From contig NZ_JAUSYN010000002.1 of the NCBI RefSeq assembly GCF_030816915.1, positions 7,205,501 through 7,269,500 of the forward strand: DNA of 64,000 nt. Reading direction: 5' to 3'. A program made the translations under genes and the position numbers. This document shows, one piece after another, positions 17,184-24,516 of this stretch. Numbering within the stretch: the stretch's first letter is position 1; each line of letters starts with the position of its first letter. The notes beneath the pieces are model-generated. The model ran no database searches and was not told the DNA's origin. It saw nothing but the letters and a program-made list of their open reading frames with translations. Origin of the DNA: Streptomyces sp. B3I8 (GTDB lineage Bacteria; Actinomycetota; Actinomycetes; Streptomycetales; Streptomycetaceae).

Positions 17184-17499
17184 GACGGTGCCACCCCTTT
17201 CGGCCGGCCCGAGGCCGGACACGCGACCGGTTTTCTCGCCGGTCCTTCGAACAGATCGGAGAATGTGCCGCTGCTTTGTCCACCCTCCGCGCGGCCGTCC
17301 TTTTCCGTCGTCATCTCGTCCTCTTCGCACCCTCTTCGCGTTCTATTCGGCCACGCGCGAGAAAGACGATATGACCTCACTCCGTACTCTTTTCATCATT
17401 CCGGGTGACATGTTTTCCAGCCCGGTGTCGTGCCGTCCTGACCTGCCTACGGTGGTCGGAGAGACCTTCCGGTCCGGAACGAGTACAAGGGGAGTCGCG
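17184..17499. promoter_or_regulatory. Divergent promoter region of the sugar cluster
   Basis: A 316-nt region clearly lower in GC than the flanking genes, with T-rich and A-rich patches at 17231-17420. It must hold promoters for the minus-strand operon and for the UDP-sugar dehydrogenase. TACGGT at ~17448-17453 is a possible -10 for the rightward gene. A short GACCGG/CCGGTC hairpin lies at ~17225-17244. AAGGGGAG at 17488-17495 is the ribosome site of the gene at 17500. Confidence 0.5.
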
Positions 17500-18756
17500 G
17501 TGGAAACTGTCGTTGTCATCGGGTTGGGGTACACAGGACTTCCACTGGCGCGCGAGGCGTGCGCGGCGGGAATGCGCGTCCTCGGTCTCGACGAGAATTC
17601 CGCCGTCGTCGCCGCACTCGAATCCGGCCGGTCCCATGTGCCGGACGTGCCGGACACCGATCTCGCGCACATGCGCACCGCCGGATTCACCGCCACGGCG
17701 GACCCGGGCTTACTGGCCGAGGCCGGCATCGTCGTCATCTGCGTACCGACCCCGCTGGACGACGCCGGCGAACCGGACCTGTCCCACGTGCGCCGGGCCG
17801 CCGCCGCGGTCGGCGCCCATCTGAAACCGGGCACCCTCGTGGTCCTGGAGTCCACCTCCTACCCGGGCACGACCGACGGCGTCGTGCGCACCCTCCTGGA
17901 GGGTGTCTCCGGCCTCACCGCCGGGACGGACTTCTCGCTGGCCTTCTCCCCGGAGCGCATCGACCCGGGCAACGACCACTACGGCATCCGCAACACCCCC
18001 CGAATCGTCGGCGGCTGCACCGCGCGCTGCACGGCCGCCGCGGCCGTCTTCTTCCGGAGGCTGTGCGACCGGGTCGTCGAGGCCGGCTCCGCACGCGAGG
18101 CGGAACTCGCCAAGCTCCTGGAGAACGTCTACCGGAGCGTCAACATCGCCCTCGTCAACGAACTCGCCGTCGTCGGACGCGCGTTGGGCGTCGACGTGTG
18201 GGACGCCCTCGACTGCGCCGCCAGCAAACCCTTCGGCTACCAGCGGTTCCGCCCCGGTCCCGGCGTCGGCGGCCACTGCATCCCCGTCGACCCCGCCTAC
18301 CTCGCCCACTGGGCCCGCGCCGCCGGCAGTCCGCTGCGCCTGGTCGAACTGGCCCAGCAGGTCAACGCCGCGATGCCCGCACACGTCGTCCACCGGGCCG
18401 GTGACCTGCTGTCCGGCGCCGGCAAGGCGCTGGACGGCGCGCGGCTGCTGCTGGTGGGCGTGACATACAAGCGGGACAGCCGCGACCTGCGCTGCACCCC
18501 GGCCACCCCCCTGACCCGGCTGTTGCGCCGGGCCGGCGCGCAGGTGCGCTACCACGACCCGCTCGCCGGGGCCTGGGCCGTCGACGGCGAACCGGTGCCC
18601 CGCGCCGCGCGGCTGCGGGAGGCGGCGGCCGGGGCCGACCTGACGATCCTGCTCCAGGACCACGGCGTGCTGCCCGTGGAGCGGCTCCCCGACTGGGCGC
18701 CCCTGCTGCTCGACACCCGCGGCCGGCTGCGCGACGGCACCACCCATCTGCTGTGA
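17500..18756 (+). CDS. Nucleotide-sugar 6-dehydrogenase (UDP-GlcNAc/ManNAc type)
   Basis: A 418-residue member of the UDP-glucose/GDP-mannose dehydrogenase family. It has an NAD-binding GLGYTGLP loop (~7-14), VPTPLD and SPERIDPG motifs, and the catalytic Cys260 in GPGVGGHCIPVDP, followed by YKRDSRDLR in the UDP-binding C-terminal domain. The SPERIDPGN/GGHCIPVDP pattern is that of the WecC/WbpA/TviB branch, which oxidises C6 of UDP-N-acetylhexosamines to the uronate with two NAD+. The start is GTG with AAGGGGAG upstream. Codon 71 (17710-17712) is TTA, so translation should depend on the bldA tRNA. Confidence 0.9.
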   Translation: METVVVIGLGYTGLPLAREACAAGMRVLGLDENSAVVAALESGRSHVPDVPDTDLAHMRTAGFTATADPGLLAEAGIVVICVPTPLDDAGEPDLSHVRRAAAAVGAHLKPGTLVVLESTSYPGTTDGVVRTLLEGVSGLTAGTDFSLAFSPERIDPGNDHYGIRNTPRIVGGCTARCTAAAAVFFRRLCDRVVEAGSAREAELAKLLENVYRSVNIALVNELAVVGRALGVDVWDALDCAASKPFGYQRFRPGPGVGGHCIPVDPAYLAHWARAAGSPLRLVELAQQVNAAMPAHVVHRAGDLLSGAGKALDGARLLLVGVTYKRDSRDLRCTPATPLTRLLRRAGAQVRYHDPLAGAWAVDGEPVPRAARLREAAAGADLTILLQDHGVLPVERLPDWAPLLLDTRGRLRDGTTHLL

Positions 18757-18785
18757 CCCCCCGGGCGGCAGGGCTCCGACGTGCG

Positions 18786-19937
18786 TCATGCCGCCCGCCG
18801 TTCCACCGCGAAGGCGCACACCGCGTCGGCGACGTGCTCGACCTGCGCGTCCGTGAGATGCGGATTGATGGGCAGGGCGAGTTGGCGGCGGCCGGCCGCC
18901 CGCGCGTGCGGCCACGCCCGGCCGGGCGGCACGAAGCGGGCGAAGGCCGGCTGGTGGGGGAGGGGCAGCGGGTAGTAGACGTGACTGGCCACCCCGTGCG
19001 CCGCCAGATGCTCCTTGAGGGCGTCCCGCTCCTCGGCCAGCACCGAGTACACGTAGTAGCAGCGGCCGTCGCGCCCCGGCGGCGGGGGCACGACACCCCG
19101 CTCCGCGAGCGGCGCGAACCGCTCGGTGTAGTAGTCGGCGATGCGGGCCCGGCGCTCCAGCCGTGCGGGCAGCCCGGGCAGCCGGTGCAGCTGGAACGCC
19201 GCCTGCAGCTCGTCGAACCGGCTGTTGAACCCCACCCGCTGGTGCACGAACCGCGGGCCCTCCTGCCCGTGGCTGCGCAACGCCCGTACCGCGCACGCGA
19301 GTTCGGCGTCGTGCGTGACCACCGCGCCGCCCTCGCCCGCGGTCCCGAAGGTCTTCACCTGGACGAAGGAGAACACCCCCGCCTCGCCCCAGGTCCCCGC
19401 GGGCCGCCCGTCGAGCACCCCGCCCTGCGCGACCGCCGAGTCCTCCACCAGCCGCACCCCGTGCCGCCGCGCGATCTCCCGCATCCTGGGCATGTCCGCC
19501 ATCACCGAGAACATGTGCGCCGGCATCACCGCCCTCGTGCGCGGGGAGATCGCCCGCTCCACCTCCGCCGGGTCCACGACCATCGTCACCGGGTCGATGT
19601 CCGCGAAGACGGGCGTGGCCCCCAGGTTGGCGACGGTGTTGCCGAGCGGGGCACAGCCGTACGCGGGAACGACCACCTCGTCGCCGGGCCCCACCCCCAT
19701 CGCCGTCAGGATCAGTGTGAGCCCCGAGGTGCCGCTGGAGCAGGTCACCACCTCGGCCCCGTCCACCGTCGCCCGCAGTGCCCCCTCCAGTTCGGCGGTC
19801 AGCGCGCCGAGGATGAACCGCTGCCCGGCGACCGTCCCCGTGCGCCGTACGAGGTCGAGCAGCACCTCGCGGTCCTCCTCGAACAGGTCGGGCGCGAAGA
19901 ACGGGACGGCCGCCCCGCCCGCCGTGTGCGACGTCAT
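18786..19937 (-). CDS. DegT/DnrJ/EryC1/StrS aminotransferase 1
   Basis: A 383-residue PLP-dependent sugar aminotransferase. It has CSSGTSGL (66-73) for phosphate binding, VEDSAVAQGG (164-173) with the PLP-binding Asp, and the Schiff-base Lys195 in FVQVKTFGTAGEGG. The Phe/Gln around the Lys is less usual than the SFxxxK pattern of the companion enzyme. It transfers an amino group, normally from Glu or Gln, to a keto-sugar or keto-cyclitol. The ATG at 19937 overlaps the previous stop (ATGA), so both aminotransferases form a coupled pair. It converges on the UDP-sugar dehydrogenase with a 29-nt gap. Confidence 0.9.
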   Translation of the reverse strand: MTSHTAGGAAVPFFAPDLFEEDREVLLDLVRRTGTVAGQRFILGALTAELEGALRATVDGAEVVTCSSGTSGLTLILTAMGVGPGDEVVVPAYGCAPLGNTVANLGATPVFADIDPVTMVVDPAEVERAISPRTRAVMPAHMFSVMADMPRMREIARRHGVRLVEDSAVAQGGVLDGRPAGTWGEAGVFSFVQVKTFGTAGEGGAVVTHDAELACAVRALRSHGQEGPRFVHQRVGFNSRFDELQAAFQLHRLPGLPARLERRARIADYYTERFAPLAERGVVPPPPGRDGRCYYVYSVLAEERDALKEHLAAHGVASHVYYPLPLPHQPAFARFVPPGRAWPHARAAGRRQLALPINPHLTDAQVEHVADAVCAFAVERRAA

Positions 19938-21139
19938 ACGGGCCTCCCGGTGAAGAAACGGCGGACCAGCGCGCACACCGTGTCGAGGTCGGCGGTCGTC
20001 AGGTCCGGGTGGAACGGCAGCGCGAGCGTTCGCTCGCAGGCGGCCTCGGCATGCGGGAACTGCCCGTTCCGGTAACCGAGTCCGGCGAAGCACGGCTGGA
20101 GGTGGAGCGGCACCGGATAGTACGTCTCGGTGCCCACGCCGTGGTCGGCGAGGAAGGCCGCGAGCGCGTCCCGCCGCTCGGCCTCCACCAGGTAGACGTA
20201 GAACACCGCGTCGGTGGCCGCCTCGCGCGCGGCGAGGGTCGGCAGGCGCAGCAGACCGGGCACGTCGCGCAACCGCTCGGTGTACGCCGCCGCGAGCGCG
20301 GCCCGGTGGCGCACGGCCCGCGCGAGCCGGGGCAGCTTCCCGAGCAGCACGGCGGCCTGGAGGTCGTCCATCTTGCTGTTGACGCCGTTGAGTTCGGTGG
20401 CGCTGGAGATGCCCGGGAAGTGGGCGAGCGTACGGGCGGTACGGCCGTGGTGGCGCAGGGCCGACACGGTCGCCGCGACCCGCGGGTCGTCGGTGAGGAC
20501 GGCGCCCGCGTCCCCCAGAGCCCCGAGCGTCTTGGTGGGGAAGAAGGAGAGCACGCCACCCGCTCCCAGCAGCCCCGCGTGGACGCCGTTCCAGCGCATG
20601 CCGATCGCCTCCGCGCTGTCCTCGACGAGCGTCAGCCCGTGCCGCTCGGCCACCCGGGCCAGCGCGCCCATGTCGGCCAACTGGCAGAACAGGTGCACCG
20701 GCATGAGCATCGTGGTGCGCCCGGTGACGGCGTCCGACGCCGAGTCGGGGTCGAGTGTGTACGTCACCGGGTCGATGTCGGCGAAGACCGGCCGGCCCCC
20801 CGCCAGCACGACGGACGAGGCGGTGGCGACGAAGCTGAACGCGGGCACGACCACCTCGTCACCCTGGCCCAGCCCGCAGGCGCGCAGCAGCAGGACCAGG
20901 GCGTCGGTGCCGCTGTTGACGGCCACGCAGTGGCGGGCCCCGGTCCACTCGGCCAGCGCCGTCTCCCATCTGCCGACCTGCCGCCCGTGCGAGTACTTGC
21001 CGTCGTCGATCACCTCGGTGACACGGGCACGGATGTCGGACCAGGCGTCCTCGAACGAGGCGGCCTGGGTGAAGAACGGCACCGGACGGGCGCGGTCCGG
21101 TGCCGGACCGGTCGCGGGGCCGGCTGAGGTGTGATCCAT
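19934..21139 (-). CDS. DegT/DnrJ/EryC1/StrS aminotransferase 2 (WbpE-like)
   Basis: A 401-residue PLP-dependent aminotransferase with NSGTDAL (75-81), LVEDSAEAIG (171-180) and Lys203 in LSFFPTKTLGALGDAGA. This is the canonical pattern of sugar aminotransferases such as WbpE/WlbE and QdtB. PVHLFCQLADM is the strand that contacts the nucleotide sugar. It may act on a 3-keto sugar made by one of the Gfo/Idh enzymes. It heads the two-gene minus-strand unit; the promoter must lie in 21140-21286. Confidence 0.9.
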   Translation of the reverse strand: MDHTSAGPATGPAPDRARPVPFFTQAASFEDAWSDIRARVTEVIDDGKYSHGRQVGRWETALAEWTGARHCVAVNSGTDALVLLLRACGLGQGDEVVVPAFSFVATASSVVLAGGRPVFADIDPVTYTLDPDSASDAVTGRTTMLMPVHLFCQLADMGALARVAERHGLTLVEDSAEAIGMRWNGVHAGLLGAGGVLSFFPTKTLGALGDAGAVLTDDPRVAATVSALRHHGRTARTLAHFPGISSATELNGVNSKMDDLQAAVLLGKLPRLARAVRHRAALAAAYTERLRDVPGLLRLPTLAAREAATDAVFYVYLVEAERRDALAAFLADHGVGTETYYPVPLHLQPCFAGLGYRNGQFPHAEAACERTLALPFHPDLTTADLDTVCALVRRFFTGRPV

Positions 21140-21286
21140 GGGTCCTCGGGATCGGCGGCGGGTTCGGTCGACCCGACTCGGCGGGCGGGGCCGGTCGACG
21201 GACTCGGCCGACCGACGTGGCCTGCGGGTCCGGTCGGCGGCGGGTCCGTCCGTACGGGCGTGGCGCGGGCCGCGGCAGGGGGCGGC

Positions 21287-21322
21287 CCCTTCCCCGGCGG
21301 GTGAGCCGCCGCCGGGGAAGGG
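21287..21322 (-). terminator. Hairpin terminator of the EF-hand genes
   Basis: A perfect 14-bp stem (21287-21300 with 21309-21322; arm CCCTTCCCCGGCGG) and 8-nt loop, 27 nt past the stop codon at 21350 in the direction of the EF-hand genes. It separates them from the aminotransferase pair. Confidence 0.8.
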
Positions 21323-21349
21323 ACCGGGACCGCGCGGCCGGTGCGGCCG

Positions 21350-22396
21350 TCAGAGCAGGGCGACGTCGAGCTCGCCCGCGTGGTACTTGTGCACGGCCTG
21401 CACCAGTTCCTCGACGCTGAGCTGCCCGTCGTCGTTGGCGTCGATGGCCCGGAACGCCGTGTCGGCGGTGGACTCGTCGGCGCCGGTGGCCCTGATCCAG
21501 AGCCTGAACTCCCTGGGACTGACGTGCCCGTCGCCGTCCTTGTCGCACAGGTCGAGGATGGAGGTGATGGTGGGCCGCACCACCTCGTCGAAGCCCGACT
21601 GTCCCCGGGCGAGGATCTGGCGGTCGGCCAGGTCCTGGAACGCCTGCCGGTCAAGGGATCCGTTCGGGCCGAGCTCGGCGTGGCCGGCGAGGTAGTTCCA
21701 CATCCCGAGGTAGGCATCGAGGAGGGCCTGGCCCTTGTCCGACGTCGGCGACTCGTCGAACGACGCGAGGATGCGGCGGGCCTCGTGCTCCCAGTCGCCG
21801 CGGTCGATCCTGCCGTCGCCGTCGCGGTCCCACAGCTCGAAGCGCCGCTGGAGTCGCTCTTCCTGGACGGTGGGGGGCATGGTGAGTCCTCTTTCTTTCG
21901 GAGGTACCGGAGTTTTTGGCGTCACTGGGGTTTTCGGGGCCGTCGTCGCCAGCGCGATCCCCGCGAGAACGAGGGGCAGCGCGAGCGAGACGGCCTGGGT
22001 CGGCACCTCGGCCGCGGACGAGCGGCCGAAGTGCGCGCCGTGGTAGACGAGATGGGGAGCGGAGAAGGCGAGCAGTCCGACGGCGGCGCCCCGCACCAGC
22101 CAGGGCTGCGGAACGCAGGCGGCCAGGCCGAGCACCACCGCCAGCGCGAGCACGGCGCCGCCGAAGTCGCGCACCAGATGCTCGTTGTAGGGCGGGAACA
22201 GTGCCACCCAGGGGTGGCCCGGGAGCGGGAAGGCGTCGTAGAAGCGGTGCGGCAGCAGCAGCGCCCACGCGCCCGGCAGTCCTTCACCGAGCGCCAGGAC
22301 CACCAGACAGCCCCGGGCCCACAGCAGTCGGCGGCCCTCCAGGCGTGCGGCGGGATCAGGAGAGGCCCGGCTCGCAGGCTCCGTGGCGCCGGTCAG
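21350..22396 (-). CDS. Membrane domain fused to an EF-hand calcium-binding domain (apparent CTG start)
   Basis: The frame encodes a four-helix membrane domain (about residues 24-150, with the conserved-looking FPPYNEHLVRDFGGAVLAL and APHLVYHGAHF), then a Pro/Lys linker (KTPVTPKTPV), then a calerythrin-like EF-hand domain with loops DRDGDGRIDRGD, DKDGDGHVSPRE and DANDDGQLSVEE. No stop separates the parts. No in-frame ATG/GTG precedes the first helix. The CTG at 22396 overlaps the upstream stop as CTGA, just where ATGA couplings occur, giving 348 residues. An in-frame internal ATG at 21880 with AGAGGAC upstream would yield the 176-residue EF-hand domain alone. GTG 22303 or another CTG are other options. 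Confidence 0.6.
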   Translation of the reverse strand: MTGATEPASRASPDPAARLEGRRLLWARGCLVVLALGEGLPGAWALLLPHRFYDAFPLPGHPWVALFPPYNEHLVRDFGGAVLALAVVLGLAACVPQPWLVRGAAVGLLAFSAPHLVYHGAHFGRSSAAEVPTQAVSLALPLVLAGIALATTAPKTPVTPKTPVPPKERGLTMPPTVQEERLQRRFELWDRDGDGRIDRGDWEHEARRILASFDESPTSDKGQALLDAYLGMWNYLAGHAELGPNGSLDRQAFQDLADRQILARGQSGFDEVVRPTITSILDLCDKDGDGHVSPREFRLWIRATGADESTADTAFRAIDANDDGQLSVEELVQAVHKYHAGELDVALL

Positions 22397-22929
22397 ACGC
22401 CGAGGAGGGGAGCGTCCTGCTTGCCCTCGTGGTAGTGGCCGACCGCCGTCACCAGCTCGTCCACGCTCAGCCGGCCGTCGCCGTTGGCGTCGATCTCCTC
22501 GAAGGCCCGCACCGCGTCGATGTCGCCGCTGATGGCCTCGAGCCACGTGCCGAACTCGTCGGGGCTGACCTCCCCGTCGCCGTCGGTGTCGCACAGGTCG
22601 ACCATGGCGCGGATGCTGGGACGCAGCACCTTGCCGAAACCGGCCGCCCCGTGCTGGAGCATCTCCCGCGCGGCGATGTCGACGAACTGCTCCTTCGTCA
22701 TGGCCGACCCCGCGGCGAGGTCGGCCCGCGCCACGAGGTAGTCGAACATCTGCGGGTACGCGTGCAGCAGTGCCTGGGCCCGGGGCGAGCTCTCGTGCTC
22801 CCCGAAGGCCCGCACGATGCGCTGGGCCTCGCGTTCGAGATCCGCGCGGTCGATGCGACCGTCCTCATTGGTGTCGTAGAGGTCGAAGCGCTGTTCCAGC
22901 CGCTTCCTCTGAGTGCCGGTGAGTGGCAT
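22393..22929 (-). CDS. EF-hand calcium-binding protein (calerythrin-like)
   Basis: A 178-residue soluble protein with four EF-hands in the prokaryotic sarcoplasmic-type arrangement. Loop 1 is DTNEDGRIDRAD (19-30), loop 2 is degenerate, loop 3 is DTDGDGEVSPDE (114-125) and loop 4 is DANGDGRLSVDE (147-158). Three functional Ca2+ sites are expected. It is a close paralogue of the EF-hand domain encoded just downstream, so the pair arose by tandem duplication. The ATG at 22929 has AAGGAGAG upstream. Likely a calcium buffer or sensor; the target is unknown. Confidence 0.9.
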   Translation of the reverse strand: MPLTGTQRKRLEQRFDLYDTNEDGRIDRADLEREAQRIVRAFGEHESSPRAQALLHAYPQMFDYLVARADLAAGSAMTKEQFVDIAAREMLQHGAAGFGKVLRPSIRAMVDLCDTDGDGEVSPDEFGTWLEAISGDIDAVRAFEEIDANGDGRLSVDELVTAVGHYHEGKQDAPLLGV

Positions 22930-23418
22930 TTCTCTCCTTCTCGCCGGACGGCGGACAGGGAGCGGAAAGGAAATCGGTGACCGTTTCGTTCGTGATGCAC
23001 CCATTCCTCCGCCGCTGTCGTCCGGCATGGGGGGTGAATCGTACGAACGCAGAATTACCCAGGTATTCGCACGCCGAACTCGACCGGCGACGGATAGCCC
23101 GTACGAGTGAGGGGGGAGTGGTCACGGATCGTGTGAGTGCACGAGAGGGGAACGCCTGACCGGCAGGCGTCTTCCCTCTTCAACTCGGGTTACTTGGTGG
23201 ATCGTCCAAGTGTCTGACGGGTTTCGGGCCGTGTCGGAGGGTGCTTCGGAGGAGGGGTGCCGTCACTCGTTGGGGCGAACACCTCCGCCGCCGGTGCGAA
23301 GCTGCCCCGGCGTGGCCATAAAGTGCTTGACGATATTCCGGCCGGAATTCCACACATGTCGATTCCCGCGCCGGTGAGCGCGATCCGCCCGTTACCGCAG
23401 GCACCCGGAGTGAATTCT
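22930..23418. promoter_or_regulatory. Divergent region between the EF-hand genes and the UbiA operon
   Basis: A 489-nt region with no convincing gene. It is AT-richer than its surroundings near 22960-23110 and 23320-23420. An inverted repeat ACTTGG-N8-CCAAGT (23192-23211) could bind a dimeric regulator. The stretch CGGAG at ~23406-23410 is the probable ribosome site of the UbiA gene. A 78-codon frame at 22923-23159 lacks coding bias and was not accepted. Confidence 0.45.
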
Positions 23419-24516
23419 GTGACCAGTGATTTCCGTATCGGTGATTCCCCGGCCAATGATTTTGAAATCGGTGAATCCCGGGCCAGGGATTTACGTGATG
23501 GTGATTCCCCGGCCAACGATTCCCCGGCCAACGATTCCCCGGTCAACGGTTCACCGGCCGGGCGCTCCCCGGCCGCGGCCCCGCCGGCCGAGAACCGGCT
23601 TGGCGCCTACGCCCGGCTGGGCAAGCTCGACGTCTACGACTACTACCCGGCGGTCGCCGTGGCGCTGTCGGCGCTCGTGCCGCCGGCCGGCCGGCCGGTC
23701 CCCGGGGCGCTCACGGCCTCGGCCCTGTTCCTGTGCGGCTCGGTCTTCGTGATCATGGCGATGGTCGCCCTCGACGACGTCACCGGCTACCGCGACGGCA
23801 GCGACATCGCCAACTACGGGCCCGACGACCCCCTGCGCAACAAACGCCGCAAACCCCTGGTCTCCGGCGAGCTGACGGTTCCTCAGGCGCTCGCCTTCGC
23901 CCGGGTCACCGCGGCCGCGGGCGCCCTCCTGTGGACCGGCGCCACTCTGGCCGCCCCGTACCGGCCCCTGTGGACGCTGGGGCTGCTCGCCGCCCTGTTC
24001 GTGGTGTCGCTGCAGTACTCCTACGGCCTGAGGATCAGCTACCACGGCTTCCAGGAGGCCTTCATCTGCGGACTGGGCGTCGGCATGGTGATGGCCACCT
24101 ACGGGCTCGCCGCCGGCCGCTTCTCCGGGTTCCTGCTCGTGCAGGCTGTGCTGTTCGGCTTCGGTCCACTGATGTTCGGCGTCTACTCCAACACCAACGA
24201 CATCCCCGGCGACCGCGCCGTCGGCCGCCCCACCGTGGCCGCCCTCACCTCCCCCCGCGGCAACGCCCTCTTCGTCGGGGCGCTGTCCGCCGCCGAGTTC
24301 CTGCTCGGCGTGAGCGCCTGTGCCACCGGCCTCGCCCCCTGGTGGTTCGTACCGCTGATGCTGCCCGTGACCGCCCTGCGGACCCACCAGTACCTCGTCG
24401 GCTTCCGCACCGGGGACGTCATGCGGGCCCGCCGGATCGGCTTCCGCGCGCACCGCGTCGGCTTCGTCCTGCTGATCGCCGCCAACCTCCTGGCCGGCGC
24501 GGAGGCCACCGCATGA
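23419..24516 (+). CDS. UbiA-family prenyltransferase
   Basis: An integral membrane protein of about 365 residues. UbiA enzymes transfer prenyl groups to aromatic or polar acceptors using two Asp-rich, Mg2+-binding motifs. Here they are ALDDVTGYRDGSD (~118-130, with Asp where NDxxDxxxD usually has Asn) and SNTNDIPGDRAVGRPT (~257-272). About eight hydrophobic helices follow residue 75. Residues 1-58 are a repetitive hydrophilic leader. The start is uncertain: GTG 23419 has GGAG at fair spacing, while ATG 23356 is also in frame. Codon 25 (23491-23493) is TTA, implying bldA control. The stop overlaps the next ATG (ATGA). The substrate is unknown. Confidence 0.85.
   Translation: MTSDFRIGDSPANDFEIGESRARDLRDGDSPANDSPANDSPVNGSPAGRSPAAAPPAENRLGAYARLGKLDVYDYYPAVAVALSALVPPAGRPVPGALTASALFLCGSVFVIMAMVALDDVTGYRDGSDIANYGPDDPLRNKRRKPLVSGELTVPQALAFARVTAAAGALLWTGATLAAPYRPLWTLGLLAALFVVSLQYSYGLRISYHGFQEAFICGLGVGMVMATYGLAAGRFSGFLLVQAVLFGFGPLMFGVYSNTNDIPGDRAVGRPTVAALTSPRGNALFVGALSAAEFLLGVSACATGLAPWWFVPLMLPVTALRTHQYLVGFRTGDVMRARRIGFRAHRVGFVLLIAANLLAGAEATA
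23441..23580 (+). repeat. Imperfect tandem repeat in the UbiA gene leader
   Basis: GATTCCCCGGCCAACGAT-type units recur about six times with decay, encoding DSPAND/NDSPVN-like peptides. Codon use is poor (GAT, TTT, TTA), unlike the rest of the gene, which hints that this is slipped non-conserved sequence. Confidence 0.8.

Noticed and set aside
22923..23159. 78-codon plus-strand frame in the divergent EF-hand/UbiA region
   Set aside because: No third-position GC bias, no ribosome site and no recognisable family.
23190..23546. Repetitive minus-strand frame (ESLAGES-like repeats)
   Set aside because: Mirror of the tandem repeat in the UbiA leader; no upstream signals.
23441..23580. Possible CRISPR array
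   Set aside because: The units are contiguous and decayed, with no unique spacers and no cas genes nearby.
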